Source of the DNA: Leptofilum sp041748655 | Lineage (GTDB): Bacteria; Chloroflexota; Anaerolineae; Promineifilales; Promineifilaceae | DNA: 64,000 bases | NCBI GenBank assembly: GCA_041748655.1 | Contig: JBGTCV010000138.1 | Span: forward strand, 10,053 to 74,052 | Reading direction: 5' to 3' | In this document: positions 8,783-17,600 of the stretch, piece by piece | Numbering within the stretch: the stretch's first letter is position 1 | How the letters are laid out: each line of letters opens with the position of its first letter | Notes under the pieces: model-generated | What the model saw: only the letters and a program-made list of their open reading frames with translations | What the model was told of the DNA's origin: nothing | Database searches by the model: none | Made by a program: the position numbers and the translations under genes

Positions 8783-8799
8783 TTAACAACTTGTTAACA
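8783..8799 (+). promoter_or_regulatory. PhoP-box-like direct repeat upstream of pit
   Basis: TTAACA-acttg-TTAACA: two identical hexamers with 11-bp periodicity, embedded in two palindromic TGTTAACA octamers. This matches the direct-repeat form of PhoP boxes described in Bacillus subtilis (TTAACA-like hexamers spaced by about 5 bp). It lies 31 bp before the phosphate transporter start. Confidence 0.5.
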
Positions 8800-8830
8800 A
8801 TCCGCCAATCAAGGTCGCATAGAGTTTTGC

Positions 8831-9817
8831 ATGAGCTTTCCCTTCCTCCTTCTACTGTTAACCGCCCTGATTTTTGACTTCCTCAACGGCTTTCATGATA
8901 GCGCCAATATTGTGGCCACTCCCATTGCTTCGCGGGCAATGGCCCCACGCCGGGTGCTGCTGCTGGCAGCGGCGGCCCACTTTGTGGGGCCGTTTCTGTT
9001 TGGCGTAGCCGTAGCCGAAACCATTGGCAAAGGGCTAACCGATCCCATCAACGTCACCATGCCAGTGGTCATTGCTGCCATGGCAGCAGCGGTAATCTGG
9101 AATCTGGCAACCTGGTATCTGGGCATTCCGGCCAGCTCGTCCCATGCTTTGGTGGGGGGCTTGGTGGGGGCGGTGGTGGTGGCTTCCGGCTTTGGGGCGA
9201 TTCAGTCCAGCGGGCTAACTATTGTGCTGGTGGCCCTCTTTTTGTCGCCCATTTTGGGGCTGCTCATTGGCTATCTACTTATGAAATTGACCTTGTTTTT
9301 AGCGCGGGGAGCCACACCCCGGATCAACATCTTTTTCAAAAATGCACAGGTGTTAACAGTCGTTGGGCTTGCCCTCAGCCACGGAGCCAATGATGCCCAA
9401 AAAACGATGGGTATCATCACGCTGGGTCTGGTAGTGGAAGGCATGATTACCGAGTTTGTGGTGCCGATTTGGGTCATTGCCGTCAGCGCCGGGGCGATTG
9501 CCCTGGGTACGGCGCTGGGCGGCTGGCGGCTCATTCACACGCTGGGCGGGCGCATCTATAAAATTCGGCCGGTGGATGGTTTTGTCTCCCAGGTTTCCGG
9601 CGCTGCCATTATTTTGGGAGCGGCGCTGCTGGGTGGCCCCGTCAGCACCACGCAGGTGATGAGCTCCAGCATTATGGGAGCCGGTTCGGCGCAGCGTTTC
9701 ACCAAGGTGCGTTGGCGCGTTGGGTATGAAATGCTCATCGCCTGGGCGCTCACTATTCCGGTGTCTGGCCTGCTGGCGGCGTTGTTTTATTTTCCATTAA
9801 ATGCGGTTTTAAAGTAG
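8831..9817 (+). CDS. pit: Low-affinity inorganic phosphate transporter, PiT family
   Basis: Multi-spanning membrane carrier for phosphate (usually metal-phosphate/H+). Both inverted-repeat PiT signatures are visible: GFHDSANIVATPIASRA near the N-terminus and GANDAQKTMGII in the second half, together with SSSHAL and a GGP-V-S-T-T-Q motif near the C-terminus. The 328-residue length is typical. It starts with ATG and ends 18 bp before the DUF47 gene, forming the common pit-DUF47 operon. A PhoP-box-like element upstream suggests induction or repression by phosphate. Confidence 0.95.
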   Translation: MSFPFLLLLLTALIFDFLNGFHDSANIVATPIASRAMAPRRVLLLAAAAHFVGPFLFGVAVAETIGKGLTDPINVTMPVVIAAMAAAVIWNLATWYLGIPASSSHALVGGLVGAVVVASGFGAIQSSGLTIVLVALFLSPILGLLIGYLLMKLTLFLARGATPRINIFFKNAQVLTVVGLALSHGANDAQKTMGIITLGLVVEGMITEFVVPIWVIAVSAGAIALGTALGGWRLIHTLGGRIYKIRPVDGFVSQVSGAAIILGAALLGGPVSTTQVMSSSIMGAGSAQRFTKVRWRVGYEMLIAWALTIPVSGLLAALFYFPLNAVLK

Positions 9818-9835
9818 GTTTTTAGAGGTGATGGT

Positions 9836-10465
9836 ATGGAATGGCTGAAACGATTCATTAAACCAAAGCAAAGTAATTTTTTGCAGCTCCTCATTCAGCA
9901 AGGCAATTACACGATTGTCAGTGTGGAATCGTTGCAGGCGTACCTGAAAAAACCCAACGAAAAGCGCAGCATACAGGCGCGGCAGGTGGAAAAGGATGCA
10001 GATGAAATACACCGCATTTTGGTGCATGAACTGGAAGACAGCTTTGTGACACCGTTGGATCGGGAAGATATTTTTGCTTTGTCGCGGGCGCTGGATAATT
10101 TTATAGATTATGTGTATGACACGATTGAAGAGATGGTGATTTTTAATTTGGAGCCGTTTACGGCCGTTTCCGAACTGGCCGACCTGCTACTGGAAATGGC
10201 CCGCGAACTGCACCTCACCATGCAGCGCCTGATAGACCACCCCCGCGTAGCCAACGAGCATGCCCGCCGGGTAAAAAAGCTGGAAAATCAAGTCGAACGT
10301 GCCTACCGGCAAAGCCTGGCACAGCTGTTCCAGGGGCCAGAAGATTCTGAACATATCATGCACATGCTTAAATGCCGCGAAGTGCTGCGCCACCTCTCCA
10401 ACGCCGCCGACCAGGGGGACAAAGCAGCCGATATTGTAATGGACATCGGCGTGAAGTGGAGCTGA
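9836..10465 (+). CDS. DUF47 / PhoU-like Pit accessory protein
   Basis: Cytoplasmic helical-bundle protein of the DUF47 family (TIGR00153-like), distantly related to PhoU and nearly always paired with PiT transporters. Conserved features are the E-K-D-A-D-E-I-H-R segment (about residue 52), F-x-T-P-L-D-R-E-D-I-F and the C-terminal D-x-G-D-K-A-A-D-I motif expected of this family. Start ATG has AGAGGTGAT upstream. It probably regulates or couples transport by the preceding Pit protein; that role is known for the family only in outline. Confidence 0.93.
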   Translation: MEWLKRFIKPKQSNFLQLLIQQGNYTIVSVESLQAYLKKPNEKRSIQARQVEKDADEIHRILVHELEDSFVTPLDREDIFALSRALDNFIDYVYDTIEEMVIFNLEPFTAVSELADLLLEMARELHLTMQRLIDHPRVANEHARRVKKLENQVERAYRQSLAQLFQGPEDSEHIMHMLKCREVLRHLSNAADQGDKAADIVMDIGVKWS

Positions 10466-10475
10466 GGGCCTGATT

Positions 10476-10498
10476 CCCTCCCCCTGCCAGGGGGAGGG
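10476..10498. terminator. Hairpin between convergent genes
   Basis: CCCTCCCCCT-GCC-AGGGGGAGGG is a perfect 10-bp stem with a 3-nt loop in the 48-bp gap between two convergent genes. The flanking GGGTTAGGGTGGGGG resembles a common interspersed intergenic repeat. It lacks a T-tract, so termination is inferred from position. Confidence 0.5.
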
Positions 10499-10513
10499 TT
10501 AGGGTGGGGGTTG

Positions 10514-11818
10514 TTACTCGTACTTCAAAGCCTTAATTGGCGACAGCGTTGCCGCACCCAGCGCCGGGTACAGCCCCGAAATGAGGCCCACGATGGTGGC
10601 AAAGACCAGGGCAAAGATGGGCAGCCAGCTAGGCGTAGCCACAGCCACGGTGGGGGGTGGCGCGCCAGTTTCTACCGACTGCCCGGCCAGATAGGCCAGC
10701 GCCAGCACGTTCACCACCTGCCCCAACCCCCAGCCCAGCAGCACGCCGCCCAGGCCGCCCAAAAAGCCAATCCCGGCCGATTCCCCTAAAAAGACAGCCA
10801 AAACGTGCCGATTGGTTGCGCCGACGGCTTTCATCAGGCCAATTTCGCGGGTGCGCTCTAGGATAGCCATCGCCATCGTGTTCGCAATACCGATGGCCGC
10901 CACCAGCAGGGCAATCGCCCCTACGCCGCCAAAAATGATTTGCAAAATGGTGTAAAAACCGCTGATCCCCTGCACAAACGATTGGGGCGAGAATGCCTGG
11001 TAGCCCAGGGCCACAATCTGGTCGGTGATGTCGATGACGTTGTCGATGGCGGCAGCCCGGACGACCAGCGATGGATAACCAACCTCATTGCGGTTGATCG
11101 GTTTTCCCTGAGCCCAGGTGTTGTAGCTGGTCATTTCCGGCAGGGAGATGTACATCGACCAGTCTGGCTCGTCGCGGGATTCGGCAATGACCCCGGCGAT
11201 GCGCATCCGCACCGTTTTGCGGGTTTCGGTGCCGTCGTTGTTCCATTTCACCAGTACCAGGGAGACCTGCTTGTCGAGCAGGTCGGCGGCTGTCAGCGGC
11301 TCAATCGATTCGCCTGGCCTGGGGCGCGGGTTGTACAAGTTTTGCGGTACGGCCGATCCGATAATCATCGTGCCCCGTTCCAGCTGCAACGTCCCGGCCT
11401 GGGGCTTCAAACCCAGATTTGTTAGATCATCCGTGCCGATGCCCAGCAGCTGCCCGCCTCCTTCCAGCCGATCCACGGTGATATAGCCCCAGCCCTGGTA
11501 ATATTCCTGGGGGATTACGGCCGTTACCCCCGGAATCGTGCCAATATCGGCAATTGATTGGTCGTTGATAATGGTTATCGAGCTGGGCTCTCCGGTTTCC
11601 GGGTTCCATTCGCCGTAGTTGGGCCACACCTGAATCTTGGTCAGGTCGCCGATGCCGCCCAGCTGGCTGGCCGCATTTTGCTGCAAGCCGTTGCCCAAGG
11701 ACACCAACAGCACCACCGCCGCCGTACCGATGATGACACCAACGGCCGTTAGCGCCACCCGCCCCTTGCGCCGGGCCAGGTTTTCCCAAACAAGTGAAAG
11801 TAAATCAAGAATGCCCAT
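10514..11818 (-). CDS. ABC transporter permease, MacB/FtsX type
   Basis: Membrane subunit of a MacB-like ABC system. The N-terminal helix (residues 20-45) is followed by a large extracytoplasmic MacB_PCD-type domain, then three C-terminal helices with the FtsX signature L-E-R-T-R-E-I-G-L-M-K-A-V-G-A. I placed the start at 11818 (MGILDLLSLVWENLARR), which is where the family begins. The frame stays open upstream through an interspersed repeat that encodes a Cys-rich nonsense extension. The cognate ATPase lies two genes upstream, with a CARDB protein in between. Such systems act in mechanotransmission, lipoprotein handling or export; the substrate is unknown. Confidence 0.9.
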   Translation of the reverse strand: MGILDLLSLVWENLARRKGRVALTAVGVIIGTAAVVLLVSLGNGLQQNAASQLGGIGDLTKIQVWPNYGEWNPETGEPSSITIINDQSIADIGTIPGVTAVIPQEYYQGWGYITVDRLEGGGQLLGIGTDDLTNLGLKPQAGTLQLERGTMIIGSAVPQNLYNPRPRPGESIEPLTAADLLDKQVSLVLVKWNNDGTETRKTVRMRIAGVIAESRDEPDWSMYISLPEMTSYNTWAQGKPINRNEVGYPSLVVRAAAIDNVIDITDQIVALGYQAFSPQSFVQGISGFYTILQIIFGGVGAIALLVAAIGIANTMAMAILERTREIGLMKAVGATNRHVLAVFLGESAGIGFLGGLGGVLLGWGLGQVVNVLALAYLAGQSVETGAPPPTVAVATPSWLPIFALVFATIVGLISGLYPALGAATLSPIKALKYE

Positions 11819-11833
11819 TTTAAAACCTTTTTT

Positions 11834-11901
11834 ACCGCAAAGGACGCAGAGGACGCAAAGAAAACAAAAAAAAGCTTTGCGCTCTTGGCGTCCTTTGCGG
11901 T
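11834..11901. repeat. Fold-back interspersed repeat, ACCGCAAAGGACGC family
   Basis: ACCGCAAAGGACGC at 11834-11847 pairs perfectly with GCGTCCTTTGCGGT at 11888-11901. Partial copies occur inside the large gene at 43.5 kb and before the last ATPase gene at 52.5 kb. The element fills the gap between the CARDB and permease genes. Confidence 0.85.
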
Positions 11902-11909
11902 TAATTTCT

Positions 11910-13760
11910 CTACGGCCCAAAGACCGGCCCTTCAATCGGCGCATCGATCGGCCCATCAAACTGGAACTCCCCGCCGGGGACGCCAAAATCGGGCTGGGCA
12001 GGCTGGGGTGGGGCGCTGCTAAGACCGAGCAGACCCAGAATGAAGCGCCACACTTTTTGGCCAAACGTTTCCGGTTCTCCCACCACTTCTGGAAACGGCT
12101 CTTCTGGGAATGGCTCAAACGGTTCTTCCGGGAAGAATGCTTCGGTGACGTTGATGGTGAGCGTCTGGGTGAGCACCTGGGGCTGGTTGAAGTCGTCGGT
12201 GTAGTTGACGCTCAGGAGCAGGTCCAGTGGCCCTGGCAGGTCTGGGTAGATAAGCGCATCGAGGGCGAAGAAGCCGCCGGGGTCTAGCGTGCCCACAAAG
12301 GCGCTGTTGTTCTCCAAAAAAGCACCTTCGGCCGTGACGCTAAAATTGCCAAAAACGGCCGTTCCCCGCCCACTATTCACCAACTGCAACGGCAAACTGC
12401 CCGGCTGACCCACAAAAAAGTCGAAAACAGGGGAATAGAAGTTGATTTCGACAGACGGCCGTTTGAAAACCAGCAGCGTAATCACCTGATCATCCACGTA
12501 GCTGTTGTTCTGGGCATCGGTGTAGACAAACGACACCTTTACCGGATAGGCACCCGGTTCTGTGGCGGCGTTGACGATGAGGGCCATGCTGGTTTGCAGC
12601 GTGCTGCCCAGCGCCAGATCGCCCAGCGTTTGCACGTTGGACGTCCCCACCGGGGCAAATTTGCCAAAATCGCCACCCGCCCCATCGAGCCCGCCACCCG
12701 GAACGGGCGTGCCGTCAACCGTGCCGCCCGTGGTGCTGCCGCCGCCCAAAATCATCGTCACCCGGCTGGCCTCGCTGTTGCCCTGGTTTTGCACCGTCAG
12801 GTTGAGCAAGAAGCCCATGCCCGGCTGCAGCTGTTCCTGGTCGATGTCGTAGCCAGTGACGAGCAGTTGGGGGCGCAGGACGGGGCCGTTGGTGGGGGTG
12901 GCCGTAGCTGTGGCGGTGGGTGTCGCGGTGGCAGCTGCGCCACCGCTGGCAGGCCGCACAATCGGGAAGGTGAGGGCAAACGTTTCGCTGTAGCTGGTGC
13001 CGTTGAAATCGGTGTAATCGACCCGCACTTCCAGCGTGCCGATGCTTTGCCCAGACAGGTCACGGCTGGCCGCCAGGGGCTGCCAGAAGCGCACGGTCGC
13101 CCCCGGATCGAGCGCTCCCAGGGCGAGGACGCCGCCGGTGCTGCGGGCGGTGAAGCTGCCCGCCACGAAGGTGGCCACCACGTTGGTGGCACGGCTTTGC
13201 CCGGCGTTGGCCAGGGTCATCTCGAAGTCCAGATTTTCACCCGGCGTAATTTCGGCCGAGCTGGCTCCATAGCTGCTGACGACGAGTAACGGCCGTATAA
13301 AAGCGGTCGGCGCGGGGGTATTGGTCGGTTCTGGGGTGCCCGTGGGGCCAGTCGGCGCGGTAACGGTGAGGGCGTTGGCCAGCGTGGCGGCAGCCGCGTT
13401 GGGGTTGATGACCGTGAGGCTGTAGCTGCCGGTGGCGGTGCCCGCAGGCAGGTTGGCCCGCAGCAGGCTGGCGCTGACAAAGGTGGTGTTTAGCCCACCC
13501 AGCCCGGACAGGACGACCACCGCCCCATCGGCAAAACCGCTGCCGGTGATCACCAGTTCTGTCTCAGTGAGGTTGCTGACGCTGCTGGGCTGAACGGCCG
13601 TAACCGAAACCGATGTGGCGGTAGTGGCCGTCGCCGTGGGCGTGGCTGTGTCTGCCTGGGCACCCACCGGCGCTGGGGCAGCGCTGCTGGCCAGATACCC
13701 GGCCACAAATAATAGTAAAAACAAAATCAGCATCAATTTTTGGGTACGAGATTGTTTCAT
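11910..13760 (-). CDS. Exported CARDB/IPT-domain protein in ABC cassette
   Basis: 616-residue extracytoplasmic protein. It has an N-terminal signal or anchor helix (residues 8-30, ending A-S-S-A-A), a Thr/Ala/Pro spacer, an IPT/TIG-like beta-sandwich (VTAVQPSSVSN to about residue 135), and then three CARDB-like domains separated by Thr/Pro linkers. In the CARDB domains, N-x-G-x-S-x-A repeats such as NAGQSRATNVV and NQGNSEASRV are diagnostic. An acidic Pro/Phe-rich tail (EEPFEPFPEEPFPE) follows. It sits between the ATPase (12 bp away) and permease genes, so it is probably a periplasmic or surface partner of the ABC system. Function unknown. Confidence 0.85.
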   Translation of the reverse strand: MKQSRTQKLMLILFLLLFVAGYLASSAAPAPVGAQADTATPTATATTATSVSVTAVQPSSVSNLTETELVITGSGFADGAVVVLSGLGGLNTTFVSASLLRANLPAGTATGSYSLTVINPNAAAATLANALTVTAPTGPTGTPEPTNTPAPTAFIRPLLVVSSYGASSAEITPGENLDFEMTLANAGQSRATNVVATFVAGSFTARSTGGVLALGALDPGATVRFWQPLAASRDLSGQSIGTLEVRVDYTDFNGTSYSETFALTFPIVRPASGGAAATATPTATATATPTNGPVLRPQLLVTGYDIDQEQLQPGMGFLLNLTVQNQGNSEASRVTMILGGGSTTGGTVDGTPVPGGGLDGAGGDFGKFAPVGTSNVQTLGDLALGSTLQTSMALIVNAATEPGAYPVKVSFVYTDAQNNSYVDDQVITLLVFKRPSVEINFYSPVFDFFVGQPGSLPLQLVNSGRGTAVFGNFSVTAEGAFLENNSAFVGTLDPGGFFALDALIYPDLPGPLDLLLSVNYTDDFNQPQVLTQTLTINVTEAFFPEEPFEPFPEEPFPEVVGEPETFGQKVWRFILGLLGLSSAPPQPAQPDFGVPGGEFQFDGPIDAPIEGPVFGP

Positions 13761-13771
13761 CAGATTGCCTT

Positions 13772-14497
13772 CTAGCCTGGGGTTTGAACCCCAGGTAACT
13801 GGATGTTAGTCGCCGCTTCATATTCGGCGTTGGTTACGATACGGCCGTCTAGCATATGCACCGTATCGGTGGCGTAAGCCATCATGCGCGGATCATGGGT
13901 AACGACGAGGACGGTACGGCCGTTTTGGTGCAGTTCAGCCAGCAGCTGCATGATGCTGCTGCCGCTGGCGGTGTCCAGATTCCCGGTCGGCTCATCGGCC
14001 AGGATGAGCTGCGGGTTGTTAACCAGGGCGCGGGCCACGGCCACGCGCTGCTGCTGCCCGCCGGAAAGCTCGGTGGGCTTGTGGTGGATGCGGTCGCCCA
14101 GGCCAACGCGTTGGAGCAGCTCATAAGCGCGGGCGTGGCGCTGCTGGCGCGGCACGCGGGCAAAGCGCAGCGGGAAAGCGACGTTGTCCAGGGCGCTCAG
14201 GCTGGGGATGAGGTTGAACGATTGAAAGATGAAGCCAATCGTCTGCTGACGAAAAATCGCCAGCCCATTCTCATCCAGCCTGCTAATAGATTGCTTGCCG
14301 ACCACAATCTCGCCGCTGCTGGGGCGGTCCAGCCCGCCCAGCAGGTAGAGCAGGGTGCTTTTGCCAGAACCCGACGGCCCCATGACGGCCCAAAAGGTGT
14401 TCGGCTCGATGCTCAGGCTGACGCCAGCCAGGGCGTGAACTTTTTCGCGCCCCATCTGGTACGTCTTGCGCAGGTTGGTGATGGTGATGAAGGACAT
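13772..14497 (-). CDS. ABC transporter ATPase, MacB/LolD type
   Basis: Nucleotide-binding subunit. Walker A GPSGSGKST (about residues 40-48), Q-loop region, signature LSGGQQQRVAVARAL, Walker B LILADEPTGNLD and the switch His in V-V-T-H-D are all present and intact, so the protein should hydrolyse ATP. At 241 residues it is the stand-alone type. It is the first of three clustered minus-strand genes (ATPase, CARDB protein, permease). The region just upstream of its start contains a fold-back repeat and no obvious ribosome site. Confidence 0.95.
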   Translation of the reverse strand: MSFITITNLRKTYQMGREKVHALAGVSLSIEPNTFWAVMGPSGSGKSTLLYLLGGLDRPSSGEIVVGKQSISRLDENGLAIFRQQTIGFIFQSFNLIPSLSALDNVAFPLRFARVPRQQRHARAYELLQRVGLGDRIHHKPTELSGGQQQRVAVARALVNNPQLILADEPTGNLDTASGSSIMQLLAELHQNGRTVLVVTHDPRMMAYATDTVHMLDGRIVTNAEYEAATNIQLPGVQTPG

Positions 14498-14507
14498 AGT
14501 CGGTAAT

Positions 14508-14553
14508 CAGTAGGTCAGTGGTCAGTGGTCAGTTACTGATTACTGACCTACTG
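14508..14553. repeat. Fold-back repeat, CAGTAATCAGT family
   Basis: CAGTAGGTCAGT at 14508-14519 pairs perfectly with ACTGACCTACTG at 14542-14553. The intervening bases are further units of CAGTGGTCAGT and ACTGATTACTG. It fills most of the 67-bp gap between the Yip1 and ATPase genes. Confidence 0.85.
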
Positions 14554-14564
14554 AATACTGAATA

Positions 14565-15344
14565 CTAGAAGAACGGCCGTATCACCGTCAAATCGCTAAA
14601 TTGGGCAGAGATGAGGGCGGGCAGGCCGCGCAGCAGGAAGAGGATGATGACGGTAAGCAGAACGGTTGTCCACGTTTTTACTTTGCTCAGGTTGGCCCCG
14701 GCATTGAGGCCCAGCCCCAGCAGCAGCCAATGCCACAGCAGGTAGATATCGACGTAGGTGAGCAGGGCGGCGGCGTAAATCAGGGAGGGGCCTTCGCCGC
14801 CGGGGGCAAAGCCAGACAGCCCCAGGCCAGAGAGCATCTGCCCGCTATTCCACATCGCCACGGTGCGCACCACATCGCGCAGGGCAAAGGGGAGCAGCGC
14901 CCAGGCGGTGATGTTGAGCGCCTGCTGGCTGCTGCCGCGCCCGCCCAGCAGGGTCAGCCCCAGATGCAGCAGCCAACTCAGCAGCAGCCAGCCCAGGTAG
15001 ACGCCCAAAACGGAGATAACGGCGGGCAGCAGGTAGGTGAAAACTGGGCCGCTGGTGGCGGTCATCGCTTGCTGGAACTGGGCTTGCTGTTCCGGCGTGT
15101 AATATTCCCAGCCGGGCGGCAGGCTGATTTGCCCGCTGGCGGCGGCGGCGGCTTTGAGGCCGCCTTCTACCAGGGTATGCACCAGCCCGGTAAGGATGAG
15201 AATGAGGATGGGGGTGTGCCAAACGGCCGTATCCAACTCCACCATCCTGGCAAAAGCGCGGCGCGGCCTGAACAATACCGGCAAGACCCAGTTAAATCGC
15301 CAGCGCCCGCCCGCTTCATAGGTTGAAACAGACAAATCGCTCAT
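14565..15344 (-). CDS. Yip1-domain membrane protein
   Basis: 259-residue protein with a cytoplasmic N-terminal segment carrying the Yip1-family motif L-F-R-P-R-R-A-F-A-R-M (about residue 25) and about five hydrophobic segments after residue 45. Bacterial Yip1 proteins are common in Chloroflexota but have no defined role. AAAGGA lies 9 bp before the ATG. It is the first gene of the minus-strand run that leads into the MacB-like ABC cassette and may be co-transcribed with it across a fold-back repeat. Confidence 0.8.
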   Translation of the reverse strand: MSDLSVSTYEAGGRWRFNWVLPVLFRPRRAFARMVELDTAVWHTPILILILTGLVHTLVEGGLKAAAAASGQISLPPGWEYYTPEQQAQFQQAMTATSGPVFTYLLPAVISVLGVYLGWLLLSWLLHLGLTLLGGRGSSQQALNITAWALLPFALRDVVRTVAMWNSGQMLSGLGLSGFAPGGEGPSLIYAAALLTYVDIYLLWHWLLLGLGLNAGANLSKVKTWTTVLLTVIILFLLRGLPALISAQFSDLTVIRPFF

Positions 15345-15653
15345 GCAGAATAATCCTTTCTGAATTTATTTTCTGTGCCAGTACGGGTAGTTTGCAAACC
15401 GACCTTACCAGCAAGGTTTTCCAAATATTGTCGCGTAGTGTAGCCTTTTTTCTCTAAAACAACTTGACGCTGTTGGCGCAAATAAAGAGGTGATTTCAAC
15501 GATCAAGCTACGAAGTCGAGCGCTGCCTGAGAAAAAGCGCTTTATTCGGTGGCCCAACCGACAATTTAATGAAGTTTGCTATAATGGCAATCGATTCAAC
15601 AAGCGTTCACCTTAACCGCTAAAAGTTAAGCTAGAAAATTCAGGCTGCTACCT
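15345..15653. other. Divergent intergenic region with promoter
   Basis: This 309-bp region separates Yip1 (minus) from the radical SAM gene (plus). An extended -10 element, TGC-TATAAT, occupies 15577-15585 on the plus strand, giving a leader of about 60 nt. No convincing -35 is present, as is usual with extended -10 promoters. I see no RNA gene or open frame in it. Confidence 0.55.
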
Positions 15654-17600
15654 ATGAAAATTAGAACACCCGACCAAATTGAAACGATGCTGGAACGCAT
15701 CCTGCCCCGCGTTAGTAAACCGGGCCGCTACACCGGCGGTGAATACAACCAGGTGGTCAAAAAATGGGCCGAAGTTGATTACAAAGTCGCCCTCGCCTTT
15801 CCCGATATTTACGATTTGGGCATGTCTAACCTGGGCTTAATGATCATGTACGACATCATCAACAAGCATAAAAACCTGCTGGCTGAGCGTGTCTACTGCC
15901 CCTGGGACGATATGGAAACGGTAATGCGTCAGCGCGAACTCCCCCTCTTTTCCCTGGAAACCAGGCACCCTATTCGCGACTTTGATCTGCTGGCCATCAG
16001 CCTGCCATATGAGCAGCTGTACACCAACGCCCTCAACCTGCTCGATCTGGCCGGGCTGCCGGTGCGCTCGGCTGACCGAGACGCCAGCTACCCGCTGGTG
16101 ATTGCCGGGGGGCACGCCTGCTACAACCCGGAACCAATGGCCCCGTTTATTGATGTGTTTGTCATTGGCGAAGGGGAAGAGGCGATTTTGAAGATCATTG
16201 GCACGATGCGCGCCGCTGCTCACCTGGACCGCGAAACCCAGCTGCGCTACATCGCCCAGATTGAAGGATGCTATGTACCCCGCTTTTACGATGTGACCTA
16301 CCACGACAACGGCACCGTCAAAGCGATTACGCCCAACATGCCCGAAGCGCCCCAAAAGGTGCTAAAAACCATCGTGTCGGTGCTGCCACCGCCCGTTACT
16401 GATTTCATCATTCCGTTTGTGGAGCTGGTACACAACCGCGCACCCATCGAGATTATGCGGGGCTGCACGCGGGGCTGTCGCTTTTGCCATGCAGGCATGG
16501 TGACGCGCCCGGTGCGGGAACGCCCCGTGGAAGAGGTGCTCATGGCCATGGAACAAATCCTGGAAAGCACCGGCTACGAAGAAATTGCCCTACTCTCCCT
16601 TTCATCCAGCGATTACACCAACGTTTTGGAGCTGACGGAAAAAATCGGGCAGCGGTTTGGCCATCTGGGGCTAAATATTTCGCTGCCTTCGCTGCGCATT
16701 GAGTCTGTTTCTACCCAGCTAATGGACAATTTGGGAGACGGCCGTCGCAGTGGCTTCACCCTGGCCCCAGAAGCAGCCACCGAAAAGATGCGCAACATCA
16801 TCAACAAATATGTGTCGCATGAAGAGCTGCTGGAAACCGCCCGCGAAATTTACCGACGCGACTGGCGCAGCATCAAGCTCTACTTCATGATTGGCCATCC
16901 CATGGAAACGATGGAAGACGTTCAGGCAATTGCCGATCTGGCCCGCCAGGTGCTGGCCGAAGGACGCCGGTTCCACGGCAACAAGGCCAGCGTCAACGTG
17001 GGGGTCAGCACCTTCATTCCCAAGCCGCAGACGCCGTTCCAGTGGGAACCGATGGATGAGGTGGAGCAGGTGTACGCCAAGATCGATCTGCTGCGCAGTG
17101 AAATGCGCAGTGCGGGCCTGAAGCTGCGCTGGAACGAGCCGAAGGAGTCACTGTTTGAAGGCTCGTTGAGCCGGGGGGACCGGCGCATGGCGGAGGTGGT
17201 GGAGCTGGCCTGGCGCAAAGGGGCCAAGTTCGATGCCTGGCATGAGCATTATGCTGAGCATGCCTGGAATGAAGCGCTGGCTGAAGTGGGGCTGGACCCG
17301 CGCTTTTACACCCACCGCAAGCGGACGATTGATGAGATTTTCCCCTGGGAACATATTGACATTGCCGTGACGAAGAAATTTCTGACGCAGGATTATTTGA
17401 TGAGCCAGCAGCAGGAGACGCGCATCGACTGCCGTCACCAATGTTTTGCCTGCGGCATTTTGCCCAAGCTGAAGGATTTGCGCCGTGAAACGGTGGCAGA
17501 GGCGTGGGAATGCCCGCCGGTACCCACCCGGAAGAACCAGACGCCCCGCCAGGTTCTGGTGCCGGAGGTGGAGGGGATTGCGCTGCCGGTTATTCAGTGA
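15654..17600 (+). CDS. TIGR03960-family radical SAM protein with B12-binding-like N-terminus
   Basis: Iron-sulfur enzyme of unknown reaction. The N-terminal 200 residues form the B12-binding-like domain of this family (A-L-A-F-P-D-I-Y-D-L-G-M-S-N-L-G-L, then GGHACYNPEP and IGEGEEA). The radical SAM cluster motif is CTRGCRFC (C-x3-C-x2-C), followed by the SAM-binding fold. A C-terminal Cys pair (C-R-H-Q-C-F-A-C-G) is also typical. Length is normal at 648 residues. In many genomes it is fused or adjacent to a DUF2344 protein; none is here. Only one ACGGCCGT octamer falls in its 1.9 kb. Confidence 0.93.
   Translation: MKIRTPDQIETMLERILPRVSKPGRYTGGEYNQVVKKWAEVDYKVALAFPDIYDLGMSNLGLMIMYDIINKHKNLLAERVYCPWDDMETVMRQRELPLFSLETRHPIRDFDLLAISLPYEQLYTNALNLLDLAGLPVRSADRDASYPLVIAGGHACYNPEPMAPFIDVFVIGEGEEAILKIIGTMRAAAHLDRETQLRYIAQIEGCYVPRFYDVTYHDNGTVKAITPNMPEAPQKVLKTIVSVLPPPVTDFIIPFVELVHNRAPIEIMRGCTRGCRFCHAGMVTRPVRERPVEEVLMAMEQILESTGYEEIALLSLSSSDYTNVLELTEKIGQRFGHLGLNISLPSLRIESVSTQLMDNLGDGRRSGFTLAPEAATEKMRNIINKYVSHEELLETAREIYRRDWRSIKLYFMIGHPMETMEDVQAIADLARQVLAEGRRFHGNKASVNVGVSTFIPKPQTPFQWEPMDEVEQVYAKIDLLRSEMRSAGLKLRWNEPKESLFEGSLSRGDRRMAEVVELAWRKGAKFDAWHEHYAEHAWNEALAEVGLDPRFYTHRKRTIDEIFPWEHIDIAVTKKFLTQDYLMSQQQETRIDCRHQCFACGILPKLKDLRRETVAEAWECPPVPTRKNQTPRQVLVPEVEGIALPVIQ

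Noticed and set aside
11819..12118. A 100-codon N-terminal extension of the ABC permease
   Set aside because: It is translated from a fold-back repeat and from the end of the CARDB gene, giving Cys-rich nonsense. The family begins at the ATG at 11818.
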